A stretch of 64,000 nt of DNA from Protopterus annectens (GCF_019279795.1 NC_056725.1:1077594782-1077658781); one strand, 5' to 3'; positions 46,921 through 60,100 are shown, counted from the first letter of the stretch. The notes: generated by a model not told the origin, from the letters alone. Made by a program: numbers and translations.

Positions 46921-48714
46921 ATGTCATCAATTTACACAGACCTGAATGAGGAATGACAGATTATGCAAAAGACTTGCCCTTGTTGCGGGCAATATGACTC
47001 ATCAGGACCAGGAGTACAATGCAAACTGATACTGTGCTGATAGATTACAGGGGTATGCTGTGGTTATGAGTGGTGGCTACTGGTATGGTTGTGAGTGTTG
47101 GCTACTGGTATTCAAGGTACATGTGCAGGTACTGGACATACTGTTGTCAAATGTATGGAGTCCTGTGATGTGTTTCTCTGTTAATGTTTACCAGGTGCAA
47201 TGTCACATCACTGGGGGGAGACCTTTTCACCAGCGGAATGCAACCTGATAATGGAAGCCATAATACAGAACCACACAGTACTGTTGGGCCAAAGCCAGCA
47301 ACATCTGTGGGAAAGGACCACCCTGTGGGATTACCCTGTCCACAGGGCAAATTAGGTGGGCTTGCACACACATACATTTGAGCAGGTGTGGAATCAACCT
47401 TATATGCCATGCCTGGCAAAGGTCTGCTGCCATGGCCAGGGGCCCCACAACCACAGGTGGGAGCCCAGGCATACAGCTCCCACTGACACCAAATAAAGAG
47501 ATCCTTGCCAAGCTTGAGCCACCCATCACAGTACAACAACAGGGTACAAAGCCCCAACTGGTGGAGGTGGGTGGCACACACAATGGACAAGGAACATGCA
47601 GGTAAGATCCCAGTGGGGATTTGTAGACTACTGTATGAGACATACATGTATCTGTACAGTATTTACATGCATGTGCCAGGTCAGATTGCAGTTGTGGTTG
47701 GGATTTCTAATGCACAGAAGTGCAAATCTATGGTGAAGGACATCACACTGTGCACTACTGGGTGTTGCACTGTACATGTGCAGACATGTTGCATCCATCT
47801 TTTTCCAAGGGCAGATGTGAGTCTGCTGACAATACCTCTCTCCATCAACTACATAGTTCTCTCTGGTCTGCATGTGGGACAGCAGCCTGAAGCTGGTGGC
47901 TATGGAATTGTTCAGTTGTGCTTTAGCAATACCCCAGGCATGTGGAGGGTATGCAAGTCACCATGCACACAACTATGGCTAATAAACATATTGTTTCATG
48001 TGCATGTTCACCTGTGGTATGGTTAATTGTATTGCCTCACAGTGGCCACCACAGGGGTCTATCTGAAGAGAATGTAGCATTCTTGTAGAATTCCTCACAA
48101 CCTGTCAGTTGAAGATGTCTGTACAGCACCAGCAAAATGTATTGGACAAACTGACAAAGGTAGGGACATGTGTGAAATATTACTCCTCTACAGTGGATAT
48201 AAAATGTATACACACACCTGTTAAGATGCCATTTGTTTCTGAAATATTCTGATTCAGACCACAATATGTCAGTCCACACCTTTCCCAACCATTAATGTGA
48301 CCCATGACATGAACAATTCACTTGTAAAATCAAACATCTGGACTCATGTATTGCATCTACAAGCCTGGATATGTTTGAGGGTAGCAGATGTTGTATCAGT
48401 ATGCTGTTTCAGTCAGGTATTATACCTGATGCTGCCATATGTGTCAGTACACTCACTGCTGCCTATTTGGCAACTATATCACATACATGGGCATTGTTAA
48501 GGCAGACAGAATACTAATAGGTTCCAAACATCTGGATGTTCCAGACACATCTGTACAGAGGAATGGTATGGCCTATACAATGATTTCACATGCTGCATGT
48601 GAGGCAGATGCCATTACCACACTATATAAAGTAATGGCATCAGGAAGTGGTCACCCAGCTGTATGGTACACACATCAAAAGGGTATCAGCCACACAAGAT
48701 ATGACACACACAAA
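46921..48714. other. No gene recognised
   Basis: Short open frames on both strands without domain motifs. The longest (47147-47647 minus, 166 codons) and its neighbours overlap in three frames and show no coding bias I can see. Possibly old LINE sequence. Confidence 0.35.
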
Positions 48715-49356
48715 CACCAGTATTCAGGTTAGAACTCCTACCTATCTGTCTCTACTATAGTGTTATGCAGTTATCAAACACACCATAGAGCTTACACAAT
48801 TTCACCTTAGCCAAAGGTACTTGTAAGGTGACTGACATCAACAGGACTATAAATTAGGATGAGTATGATGTTACATAACTCAAAATGGTATAACCTTCAC
48901 AGTACATGATTCTTACACAAACACACACGCACACAAACAGTTGCCAGTATTGAGATTAGAACTCCTGCCTATCTAGTTATTTGTATTATGGTATTACACA
49001 ATCAGACACATCACACAGTGTACACAATTTCTCCTTATCCAAAGGTGCTTATAAGGTGAATGACATCAACAGGACTACTAAATTAGGATGAGTATGGTGT
49101 TACACAACTCAAAATGGTATAACTTTCACCATACATGATTCTCACACAAACACAAACAGTTGGCAGTATTGAGATTAGAACTCCTGACTATCTAGTTATT
49201 TGTATTATGGCATGACGCAGGTATCAGATGGGCCACACAGCTTACACAATTTCATCTTGTCCAAAGGTACTTCTAAGGTGAATGACAACAACAGCAGTAG
49301 TAAAGTAGGTGGAAGTGGGAAGTGTAATGAGTGGAACACAAATCAAAATTGTATGA

Positions 49357-49414
<58 letters not shown>

Positions 49415-49560
49415 TGCCAGTATTGGGATGCTAACTACTGCCTATCTAGTTATGTCTGCTATAGTGTTCCACAGTTACTGCAAGCACTACAGAGCTTACT
49501 GGACTTACAACTGGCCAAAGGTACTGATAACTGCACAGCTGAGGTAAAGTATTATATGTG
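48715..49560. repeat. 220-250-bp tandem repeat, about 3.5 copies
   Basis: Units start near 48715, 48945, 49160 and 49412 with CAGTATTGAGATTAGAACTC. Each continues with TATCTAGTTATTTGTATTAT, CTTACACAATTTCNNCTT, GTCCAAAGGTACTT and a CA-rich end. The CA part has grown to a (CA)n of about 26 units at 49359-49411. On the minus strand each unit has GGCAGGAGTTCTAATCTC, a B-box-like word, as in the satellite at 15.4 kb. Confidence 0.85.
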
Positions 49561-49679
49561 GCAGGAAGTCTGCCTTCAGTTTCAACAGTACATCTTGCTA
49601 GTTCTTTCTATCTTGCACTTCAAATAGCATTATAGCTTTGCACTTCAACAGGTTATTGTATTAATAAGTATATCACACC

Positions 49680-50030
49680 TGGGAGCCATCAGCAGTACTC
49701 GTTCATCACGGAATTAGCCCCAGTACTTACTACTTATGACCACCCTTCCTGGCATGATTGAAGTGCAGTTTTCTGTGCTTTCACCCATTAACCTATTGTA
49801 CTTGTCCAGTCTGGGGCTCTGCTGCAATTGCCTCATGTACAGAGACAACCCTCTCTTCTAAACTCCAAACACTCAAACCAGTGCGAGTTACCCCTATTTC
49901 ACCAAATGTGGAAATATGCACTTTTCAGCAAAGACTGGACTAGCTGGTCAAGAGGATGAGATCAACACCTGCACCACACCATGCTGACCACATAGCTTGC
50001 CTCAACACCTACTATGACAACCCTGACATA
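49680..50030 (+). mobile_element. CR1-like LINE 5' fragment (ORF1 finger region)
   Basis: Sequence from GCCCCAGTACTTACTACTTA through CAATTGCCTCATGTACAGAG to GGTCAAGAGGATGAGATCAA matches 60965-61230 of the best copy. The encoded CCNCLMYRDNPLF keeps one CxxC. It is truncated after about 350 bp. Confidence 0.8.
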
Positions 50031-50109
50031 CACTGAAAAGTCACGCACTAATGCAGCCAAACAAGGCAAAAGCCAAATCATGTTTCCATAAGAGGTGAAT
50101 GGTTATTTA

Positions 50110-50940
50110 CTGTTAGTTACTATCGGTGCACAACACTAAGCATCATGCAAATGCTGAGGATAAAGATGGATGAGACAGAAGGGCAGAAAGAGACAGAGAA
50201 ATGGGGGGAGGTTGTTTCTGGGCCATTTTAGGAGATCTTTGCATTGTGTCAATCTTTTTCTTGTCACCATAATAATTCAATCATGTTTTGCTCAGTAAAG
50301 TGTTTCAAATAGGATACAAGCAGGGTTAGGAGGGTGGAACAATGATTAAAGCATAAGCAGGATACACGTGGGTTAATAATATATGTAGCCAATGCTTCCA
50401 CACATAGTGTTTATATAAAAAATAAATACTATTTGAAGTACTTCTGGATCTGAACATTTGACAATTTGCATCAGCACTCTACAGGCCTGAGGATTATCTG
50501 AGCAGGCAACACAGAAACTCATAGTACACATAAGTAAACCTCATATATTTGAAGGAACAATGACAAAAGTTTCAAGCATGGGAGAATGAATACATCAAAC
50601 TTCATCAAAGTTGTGAGAATTGCAATACCCCATAAGAAGAACATTACATCATGCAGTCTACTAAATATATAAGACTGTCTCCTCATAATGCTATCAGTTT
50701 ATATTTCTATAGATTAGTAGGGCTAAGCACACTTGTATGATGAGAACTTCTTTACTACAGCAAAGGAAACATTTTCAGCTTTTACCATAGGATATGAAAT
50801 GCAATTTACCATCATTTAGCACTGCTGTGTGATGCCAAGCATTGTGGAAATGCTGAAGGACAAAACTGAGGATTTGTTTTATGGGCCATTTCTGACCATG
50901 TGTGTTGTGTGCTATTCTATTGTTTTGACCAGCTTAAACA
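50110..50940. repeat. Diverged direct repeat of 150 bp, about 680 bp apart
   Basis: 50120-50275 and 50800-50935 share CAAGCATNNTGNAAATGCTGA and TTNTGGGCCATTTNNGA...GTGTCAATCTNTT. In between is unassigned AT-rich sequence. The second copy borders the Myb-like gene relics, so these may be Harbinger subterminal sequences. Confidence 0.45.
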
Positions 50941-51150
50941 TGTGAAAACAGGTTGATAAGACAGTGGTAAAAATGGGGGGAAGCAAAAGATAGGACATTT
51001 GGGGAAAGAATAAAGAATGTGCAGAATAGTGATGTGACAACACCATAGCTATCCACTTCTTCACAAGTTAAAAGTGTACTTCTACAAACAATATGGGGGA
51101 TTTGTAGAGTTACCCCATTGTCTGTGTGTGACAGCAGCTTAATGATTTGT

Positions 51151-51223
<73 letters not shown>

Positions 51224-51308
51224 ACACAGCCACATACACACACAAGCACGCACGAGCACGCACACACACACATACACACGTAGATGGGAGAGCTCTGTAT
51301 GGTGTATA

Positions 51309-51366
<58 letters not shown>
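51151..51366. repeat. (CA)n, (CG/CA)n and (TA)n microsatellites
   Basis: (CA)n at 51152-51219 and an imperfect CACG/CATA region to 51280. A short unique piece follows, then (GT)n(AT)n at 51307-51366. They sit inside the Myb-like relic's 3' flank. Confidence 0.95.
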
Positions 51367-51371
<5 letters not shown>

Positions 51372-52066
51372 TATTTGGGGGGCAAATGTCATTTTTTTAT
51401 TGGAGAGAAAGATAAGACTCTAGAGGAATGTGGTTAAGAATAAGAGGGTTAGGTAGCAGGGTTGATTAGGTAGCAGTTGCAGACATACAGGGCATATTAG
51501 ACAAACAGGGATGGTGATGGACACAAAAGGTTGAGGGACAACATGATTGGGGATACGTAGGGGACATCTGAAATGCATACTTGTCCAGCATGTGTACAGT
51601 GAGAATTGAGTCCTCACCCTAAGAACTGTCATCTATGTTTCCTGTTGCAGACACATTGGTTAGTACTGGATGGGAATCAACTTGACTATTCAGTACAGAA
51701 CTTTCTCAGTTCTTCCAATCTGAGCACTGAGGCTCTTCTCCATAATGTCATCCATTAGTCCTGTCAGCCCCGATAGGTGATGTAATTGCATCACCACTAC
51801 CTTGTTCCTGTTGGGTACCACTGCACTAGCCTCAGAGGCTGAGCTACCTGAATCCGTTGGAGCAGGTAGTGCAGAAATTTTGGAAGCAACACCCACAGGT
51901 TGCGACTCAGAAATGCTGAGTGTCTGTACTGCCTGTGGTGGTGCTGCCACGGCCAAGTGTGGAGGTATGGCAGCCCAGTTCCCAGTTTTTCAGTTAGCTC
52001 CCCATTCTGGTGGTCATTTGTGTTGCAGCATGAATTATGTTGCAAATTTAAAAAAAAAAGAGCGAG

Positions 52067-52068
<2 letters not shown>

Positions 52069-52101
<33 letters not shown>
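52069..52101. repeat. (AG)n microsatellite
   Basis: About 16 AG units next to a poly-A run in the intron or 5' edge of the Myb-like relic exon 3. Confidence 0.95.
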
Positions 52102-52104
<3 letters not shown>

Positions 52105-52374
52105 GGTGGGGAGAGAAAACATAAAAAAATCATCAATCCCATGTCATTTTAATACTCCATATTCAATCCAAATTGACGAATAAATATGTAAATCTTTGAC
52201 ACATCCAGATATGAATGTGAAGTCATATGTCTTAAAAGCCACATCAGTCTCATTATTGTCATAGACATTAGATACCAGTTATATGACTGTTGCATATATG
52301 ATATATGCATAAAGAAATGTCCATTTAAAAATATTGCAGAACATAATTTTATATTATATAATAAAAGCTAACTG

Positions 52375-52455
52375 CTGCTGCTTGGATTTGAACCCACACA
52401 CAGCTATGCTAATTTAAACATTGCCCAATGCAATGCTCAAGACCTATTTGAGCAG
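52375..52455 (-). repeat. tRNA-like module
   Basis: On the minus strand TTGAGCATTGCATTGGGCAA, then TGTGGGTTCAAATCCAAGCAG, then TTAGCTTTTATTATATAATA. It has a good B box and lies just downstream (plus sense) of the Myb-like exon region. Confidence 0.5.
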
Positions 52456-52679
52456 ATGTCTATGACTGATATATATGTATGGTATGCCTGCTTGGTTGTA
52501 TGTGACTCAAGCTCATATGGACTGTTGCTCGTCAAACTGATAAAGTGACTTACAGTTCTGCTGTACCATGATATTGCTAGCATTCATGTCCGAGCCATAC
52601 TTACCCCAATCCTCTTTGAGGTGCTGCAGTCTCTCCTGATGTACATCCCAGTTCATTTCTGTTTCAGACGCTGTACAGA

Positions 52680-53535
52680 ATAGAAAACAGAAAAAAAAAA
52701 TAAGGAAAATATATACATGTTGACAAGCTATAGTATTGTATTAGCTGTTGACAGGTTACTATAAATGCATAATTCAGGTGAGTTATAGGTTTTAAAATGT
52801 TCCTCCCATTAGCTAAGGTGAACTTGCTTATGCATCGTCATGTCACTGAAGTGCTAGCAACATTTTTTATGACTGTAAGGAATGCCAGCTGCACTGGTGA
52901 CACCCTAGACCATGCTATTCCTAGCCTCATCCTGGTACTAAGACCTGGTATAGTCCTGCACAAAAGCCTATGGCTGTAGTGCTTTATGAGGAGTCCAACA
53001 AAGATTTAGGATTCCTTCTGATACCAGCTTTTGGCTTTAAATGAAGCACCGCTCTCATCATTACCTGTCACATCTTCCCAAGATTATCAGAAAAAGTGGC
53101 ACTTATCTGTGGCCCAATTCACCTTTCACATGTACTAGCCTGTGTGCAATTACAGTCAACTGTGACAACTACATTTGCATGACAGAAAGCACACAACTAG
53201 CCTGGGGTCATATTTGAGTATAATTTCTTCAATGTAACTTCAGGTATAAAACATGCCAGTCAGAATTGGCCACGTGTGCTGCCCACTGTATATTCACAAG
53301 TTACACAGTGACTTCATCAAATGCTTCTTAATGATGAGATCAGAGTTACATTTGAAATTATATCTTGACACCTCTGGCCATGCTCTCTGGTATGGTGGAC
53401 AGCAATTATAAATAGACTCTTGTGACAAAAAAAATAAGACATGATACTGTCAGTTATGATGGTGCCATTTAGTGTTGTTATTAGACAAATTTATGTTACG
53501 TAGTACATAATGCCTTGGTAAGACATACATATTTC
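52680..53535. other. No gene recognised
   Basis: An open frame at 52797-52979 (60 codons) has no motif. If the Myb-like relic had an exon 1 it should lie here on the minus strand; I could not find it. Confidence 0.35.
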
Positions 53536-53544
53536 AAACTGTAA

Positions 53545-53625
53545 CATCAAGCACCTGGGAATCGAACCCATGACAAAAAAGAAAGCTGAAGTGCTGTATT
53601 CTGTACAGAAACTGTTAATGCCCAA
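53545..53625 (-). repeat. tRNA-like module
   Basis: On the minus strand GTCATGGGTTCGATTCCCAGGTG is an excellent T-arm/B-box. The 5' half (TTAACAGTTTCTGTACAG) is poorly tRNA-like. Confidence 0.5.
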
Positions 53626-54484
53626 GTTAGTTATTTTAAGGATGGAGGTTGAGGTATAACAATTTGAACAAGTGTAGGGATAGACATAATTCTAGTAAGC
53701 CTTTATGTGTTACACTTTGAGGTGTTTTTAATCGACTTAATATTTTGAGGCAAATATTTATTCCAGTTGAATATTTTCCTTTGCATTAATTTGAGTAATC
53801 TCTATAATACATATTGAGGAAAAGGCCCTATATGGTTTACATTATATACTGTTCTACATAGCATAATCAGTGCTATATACACTTGGGATAATGGCAAATC
53901 TCAGTCCACTGCAGCCATATTCAGACATATGTTGAAATGAGTGTTTCTCACCTCTTAATGATTTGTCTAAGACCTAATGCTGCTAATTGTAATTAGTCAT
54001 ACTTTATCACATGATATATTGATAACATCATACATAAGTAAGTATTCTTTAAATTTACCATGATCAGTGCTGTGATTAATACACTTCATATAGAGTGCAG
54101 TTAACCTATTTAGCATTCATTAATCAGGCTTGTATTGCATGTTTCAGTGTGCAACGTGCCAACTGTACTTCATGTTCAATTACTAATAAAAGAGTAACTG
54201 GCAACACTTTATTCTAACTCCTTCAATAAAACAGTCTGTAATCTGGTTTCAAACCCTACAGTACTTGTGTTGTTCCCTGGAATTTATTGTATTAACATGT
54301 TGAGCTACAGAGAATGTTGCATAGCAAGTGTATTTTCTGCACTTAGTACTATCCAACAACAACTTCCCTCGTCTTCATAAATGTACATGTCTCACGATTA
54401 CTTCAAATAAAATTCACATTCACAGATGTTAAAAGTCTATCAACAGATTCATAATTGCTATGTACTATCTTAAGTGCTACAAGT
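53626..54484. repeat. AT-rich unassigned sequence with one tRNA-like module
   Basis: At 54238-54320 the minus strand reads CTGTAGCTCAACATGTTAAT, then TGTAGGGTTTGAAACCAGATTAC and a TTTTATTG tail, again an A/B-box-like pair. The remainder shows nothing recognisable. Confidence 0.4.
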
Positions 54485-54659
54485 TCACAGAAAAGTACTA
54501 GGCTAGCTGCCCATGCAAGCCATTGTAAGCCTAACCAGTTTATCTTTTTCTGCTTGAATTAACCTATCCCATTTGGTTAGAAATAGGCCTTACCCATTCC
54601 ATAGTCGATAATTATATATTACCCCTAATGAGAATAACTGGGATCATTCCATAGATAAT

Positions 54660-56550
54660 TTGAGGGGAGTCATGCATGGGATAAAGCATTTAGGAGCTGT
54701 CTCTGACTATTAGTAGCACAGGGGGCAGGCCTGGCATACATTTTCTGTTTCCCATCCATAGATTTAAGTCGTGCTTGAATATGGACAGGGATGAACTTTG
54801 TTTTACATGTTTGGGGACTCTGTTCCAGAGCAGTGTTAGCATCTTCAAGATATACTTGTCCCTTCAAACTGTTCTGTTAATGTTGCCAAAGAGGTTTAGG
54901 TCCCTAGACTGAGTATTTCTGAGGCCATTTGACTTGCTAATGTGCAGTAAATCCATCAGTATTGGGCTGGAGGATGCCTTGGATAACAGACACTGGTCAC
55001 CTCTTAGCAGTCTGTAGGATATCGAGTATAGTGACAGGGCTTGGAGTCAGTCCATGTAGAACATGTATTGGCCTTGCATCCTTTTAGTAAGATATATCTG
55101 TGGGCATTCCAGTTTTTGCATGTCTCTAGATGGATACATGCTAAAGGGAGCATTAGATTCAATGACTGACCTAATGAGGGTGGAGTAAAGGAGGACAATG
55201 ACAGTCCTAGATCTAGACACTGTCCCTTTGTTTATAAGCTGTGCAATATAGAAGGACTTCCTTACAGCAATGAACACACATTGGTCAAAAGTTATGTATC
55301 TGCCTATATCAGTTCCTAAATCCTGAACAGCTGGGTCAACTCTTAGGGCCATATTTCCCAAAGCATACAATAATATATTTTTTGGCATTTAGTTTAAGTA
55401 TATGATATTGGTACCAGCTATTTATTTTGGAACAAGCCTTTCTGCAGGATGATTGTCATTTGGAGATTCAATTACTGCTCCTAGCTTGCAGGCTTCTGCA
55501 AACTTAGTTAGCCAGAGCCCTTTGGCATTTGCATTTACATAAGAAAAGCAGATTCAAACAGGAGAGTTCCCGGCCCAGAAGCCTGGGGGACTCCACTGAT
55601 AACTGGTCTCTTTGTAGAAGTAACTTCCCCTATTTTGATTTTCTGTGTCCTATCTGTGAAATAGTTGGCAATCCAGCAGGTGACATAGGGATTTACTGAC
55701 CCATTATTTAGCTTTGTTACTATGCCTGAGTAGGGTATTGTGTCAAAAGCTTTGATCAGGTTTAGGTATGCAGTGTGTACTATTTTGCCTTCATTCTTAG
55801 TTCTGGTCATCAGAGTCATCATGATTCTGCAATATGGATTTGTTTCTGGGGTTTACGTTGCACTTGTTCCTATTGGGTACAGCTGCATCAATGCAGCTGC
55901 TCACATGCTGGTATGGTGTGGTGGTGTATATTTCTGCGTATTCAGAGGAGTTAACTGGCTTTGGTGAGAATTATAAACTCATCAATGTATCACTAATGAG
56001 TAGGTAGTTTGTCTTAAAGAAATTTCTAAAGGTACATCGGATGGAAGGGATCTCTGACTTCAATTTTATTTTAAAGGAAACTGCTGTATGGTCAGACCTA
56101 TTCCCCCAAGTGGATACTCTGACTAATTGTTCCAGGGCATTTGTATTGACAAAGTCCAGGAATCTCTGCACTTGTACCCTAGTGGTGTTATCCTGTACAT
56201 AGGTGTTGTGGCTTTCTTGGGTCATTGCGGCATTTGCATAGCTAGCTAATAATCGTATTTGACCATACTGATGGTTATTTGGACATGAAGAAGCTCTAGG
56301 ACATCATGGTTTACCAGACTTGCTGTGTGTCTCTTATGGATGTCCAAGGTCTGGGGTTCGAGACTGACAAAGGATGTAGACTGAAACACATCCACTTTTT
56401 TTCCACTTCTGTGCAGTAGCATGTGGAAGGCATTATTGCCCTGCATAGCTGGAATGCTGTCATCTATTTTAAACCATGCCTCAGTCACTACACAGACATC
56501 AGTGCCCCACAGGGTGAGGAGAGCTTGTAGGGAGTGGAGTTTCTTGTTTT
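54660..56550 (-). pseudogene. CR1-like ORF2, broken and internally deleted
   Basis: The endonuclease (56488-55971) reads MTEAWFKIDDSIPAMQGNNA, then RFLDFVNTNALEQLVRVSTW and RSDHTAVSFKIKL. The next 150 bp (about 55960-55825) are not LINE-like and the start of the reverse transcriptase is missing. 55822-55535 reads KIVHTAYLNLIKAFDTIPYS and VISGVPQASGPGTLLFES. 55388-55047 reads DPAVQDLGTDIGRYITFDQC and VIVLLYSTLIRSVIESNAPF. The C-terminus KHVKQSSSLSIFKHDL follows near 54790. Stops and frameshifts throughout. Confidence 0.8.
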
Positions 56551-57120
56551 AGCTCCTAGCAGTGATGAATAATACCTTCATATTTTCCTTTGCTTGTTTC
56601 TTTATGTCGGTAGGATTATCAGGTTGGCATTGCCTTAAAAAGGCACTATGGGGTGGACAATGTTTTTACCAGTAATCCAAACTTTAGAGGGGGCAGATGC
56701 AAGCCATTTCTGCCGAAGCAGCATGATCTGTCAATCATATCCTTCCATGCTGGCAAATATTGGACCCCTTTGAATGACACCAAAAACTAAGCCAATTACT
56801 GAAGTCAAATATGTTTTGCTCTTATTGAGGCATCATGTTTGAATGTGGTAAAATGCTGCTCAATGCTAAACTCATACCTGCCTTAGACACATGGTCTGAG
56901 AGCTCCATCATGTCTCTCTTCATATATTACAGGGAGGTACACCTCAAGTCACTGACACTGGCATGAGCCTTAACAGAGTCATGTTGGTACTTGTTGCTCA
57001 GTAACTTGACTGAAAGCATGATCTGTCAGAGCCTGCCATCATACAGCAATCTGTCACTCTTTCCTTGCTTAAACTGGTAAAAGGCACGTCTTTGTCTTAC
57101 TGTGGAGTAACCTATAACAA
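56551..57120 (-). pseudogene. CR1-like ORF1 esterase remnant
   Basis: The nucleotide sequence aligns along 31800-32290, including TATTACAGGGAGGTACACCTC (the LDYMKRD region) and CAGAAATGGCTTGCATCTGC, the degraded block V. Multiple stops mean no frame survives for more than about 30 codons. Confidence 0.7.
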
Positions 57121-60100
57121 ATTTGGTTGGGTCGATACCTGCTTTATGGACTCAGCATCTGTGTCTTTGGGTCTCCTTGTGCTGTGTGAGGAAGTAGGCT
57201 TAATATGCAGAGTGTGCTTTATGCCTTTATTGTGTTTTCGAAGTCTTTGAGGTTTATGCAAATTTCTTCAGAATCTTAGCATATGATGGATTATGTATAT
57301 TTTGATAATAGCATCAGAGATGTGTGATATATGGTATACCACTGACAATTTTGGCAACTGTGTTTATTGCTTGTGAGATTTTTGCATACAAGTATATTAT
57401 TTACGTCCATCTCTAACACACTGCGTTATGCTGCTTTATGGTCATTAGACAGAATGGGAGAATTCTTACACTGTCTCAAGGTACCCACGTTAATTAGTCT
57501 GGCTAGATCAGTTGTGGGAAAGTGCTGGTCCCTCATACTGATGGGAATGACTCTCGGGGTAGGGGTAACTATAACTGCTTGGAATGCAGTGTTAGGATTA
57601 TGTTTATATAGAACATATAATATTTTATAGTAGAACTTCTAAACATAAACCTGAGACTAGAAGTTAAAATAGTTATTGGCATGTCATCATTAAGCAAGAT
57701 ATTCTGATACTTGCTATAATAATATTCATAATTTGATATATGCAGATAAGTGAATTTATGCAAATAAAAGGGTGATGAGTCCCTAGTTCAGTCCTTATCA
57801 TACTTATTGGACCTTGAGTTATGCAACTTCCTCTCGATTTGCAAAGTTGATATAAAATGCCTTGGAGCTCAGTTTGTCTTCTGCTACTGTCCAATTGAAC
57901 AGATTGCATGGCATACATTGATGTGAAGTGTTCTTCAAATTCATACTAAAGGCCACTTTGGCCCATTTGACCATTCATATTCAAGAATCATGACTGTTGT
58001 GAATCCAGAGAAATGATTATGGATCACATGACTTACTTCTACACAAATCTGTTTAGAGGAAGGCTGAATGCATTGATAGGTAAACTAAATGACTAGGGAT
58101 GCTGCATTTGATATGGGAATTATGAAATAGTGTAGCAAAGTTTCTGTTACTTGAATTTCTAAGTATTAGACAGTGATATCCCTTTCTTAACTGAAATGGT
58201 TGCAGTCCCTTCTGTCTGAGAACAGCATAGAAGAACCACAACTCCTTTTCATATAAAGTTTTAACTTTAGTCACAGCACTCACTGTGAATCTTACCATTA
58301 GGTTAGATGCTTGCCATTGATATTTTGGTACAGCAGAAGTGAAATACTGCTGCTTTTAAGTTAGAGTTTTTATCTTTACTGACTACATTGATTGCAAGTC
58401 TTTCCGCAACAAGTTTTATCATATGGGTCTCGGCAAGATGAAGTAGAAATTTCTGCTCTATTGAAAACCATAGAAATCGTATTTATTACATAACCTGATC
58501 TGTTTTTTAATCATATTACTGAGTAGCATTTTCAGACTTCTTTTGCTTCAATGCCTGGTCTGCCATTTTTGTCTCATTAAGGTGAGCCATATACTATAAC
58601 CTCTTAAGAATCATGAGACTATATTTGTCATATCATGTCATTTTGTCGTAATGTTACTAATGATTACAGATCTGTGATTTCTTTTGCGCTTGATTCATAC
58701 AGTGAATCAGATATTTTTGTAAATCTTACACAACAGTAATGTGAAATCATGCATGATGCTTAAATCCTGACAACTATTTTAAACATATTGATTCGAAAGT
58801 ATGTGGTTTAGCAGGATGCATTGCATAAAATAACTCTGCTTAATGTGCAGTTGTCCTTTACTATCAGTCTATTATTCCCAAATAAAACTCTCTTAATAAT
58901 AACAAATATGATGGCATACAATTTTCTGGGATCAGTGGACCTAAAAATTAGATCTCTTCAGTGATCACATCCATTTATTCAATGTTTTAATATTTTTTTT
59001 GACAAAACTCATCTTCAGCTGATGTTTTCTTGGTAAAAAAGCAGTGACAGCGTGACAAGTGGTTTCTCTTGCACTGAAATTGAACTGTATCACACTAGAT
59101 ACTCTCAGTATGGTACAGGAGGTTTTATTACATGAGATGTTGTCATGCAGTTGAATATAAAGAAAACGCTTTGAAAAAAATAAACAAACAAATCAAACTT
59201 TACTGATAATAAGTAATGAAATTTCAGAACTTTTAAGGAAGGATGCATCAAAGTTATTAATGCCCTGTCATCTACTAATGATAAGAAGTGATTTACTGCC
59301 ACTCATATATGTGGGTTTGTTTCTTACACTGTATTTAACTAAGAAACTATTAAATATTTTTCCCATTTATATTTGAACCTTTACAGAGGTTTCACAGGTT
59401 TGTGTTGAAGGAAAAAATGCTACTGCTCTTCCATTATTTATTATATATCTTCATCTACTACTTGAATGAGTGCAACCTTTCGAAAATAAAATAAATATAT
59501 GATGGTGTATTATTAAAAATGCAAGTAAGTATATCCATGTACGTATATATTCAACTATGATGAAGCCTGAAACATCATGAAATATTGTATTTAGGTCAGG
59601 GTTCAAGTAACAAACAAACTTGGTAGATAGTGACACTGGAGAAATACAAAAAGTAAGACTGTATAACTTTTCATTCTACTGCGCATGATACTGTATCATA
59701 AGTAATCTAAAACGGCATGCTATAGCTGTAGCTGAACTATAGTAAAAATACATAATGAAAATGAATAACTCTAGCTGATTGGTGCTGTCAAATCCACAAT
59801 GCGAATCAATGCAAATCAAAAGTAAGCAAGATGAAGGGTACTAGCAACTGTTATATTACAGATATCTGATGACTCAGAAGCATTCCTGCCTTGGCTTATG
59901 GGACCAAGTAATCACCTATAACAAGTAGAATCAATGCCTATTAACAAGGCAACAATGCACTGAAATACAAAGTTCTGAGAAAAGAAAAACATGTGACTTG
60001 AATGCTCTTTGGAGTTTTTAGCCATTTGACTAATCTTTATTTTATCAAAAATGCATGGGAATTTATAGATGTCAAGAACTGCAGTATCATTGTTTGAACT

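Larger units (their letters stand above)
51690..52670 (-). pseudogene. Third Harbinger trihelix/Myb-like gene, exons 2 and 3 only
   Basis: Exon 2 (52670-52605, 66 nt) encodes SETEMNWDVHQERLQHLKED between CTGTACAG and GTAAGT, with the same phase 1 as exon 2 (69 nt) of the gene at 27.3-29.5 kb. Exon 3 carries MAVAAPPQAVQTLSISES, a Ser/Ala/Pro-rich segment, then LTGLMDDIMEKSLSAQIGRT, ending at 51690. The 3' flank (50935-51090) also matches 26790-27000. No exon 1 with the DNA-binding domain was found upstream. It is a relative, not a recent duplicate. Confidence 0.5.
54485..57120 (-). mobile_element. CR1-like LINE copy 4
   Basis: Minus-strand copy from the ORF1 esterase region (about 57110, KERV-T after VPFTSL) to a 3' UTR end near 54485 that matches the GGTTAGGCTTACAATGG part of other copies. 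It is less complete than copies 1, 3 and 5, with deletions between endonuclease and reverse transcriptase. Confidence 0.8.

Noticed and set aside
47147-47647. 166-codon minus-strand open frame as a host gene
   Set aside because: Overlapping open frames in other phases, no motif, no splice context.
57367-57630. Hydrophobic 87-codon frame as a membrane protein
   Set aside because: No family resemblance, no supporting context; chance open frames of this size are frequent here.
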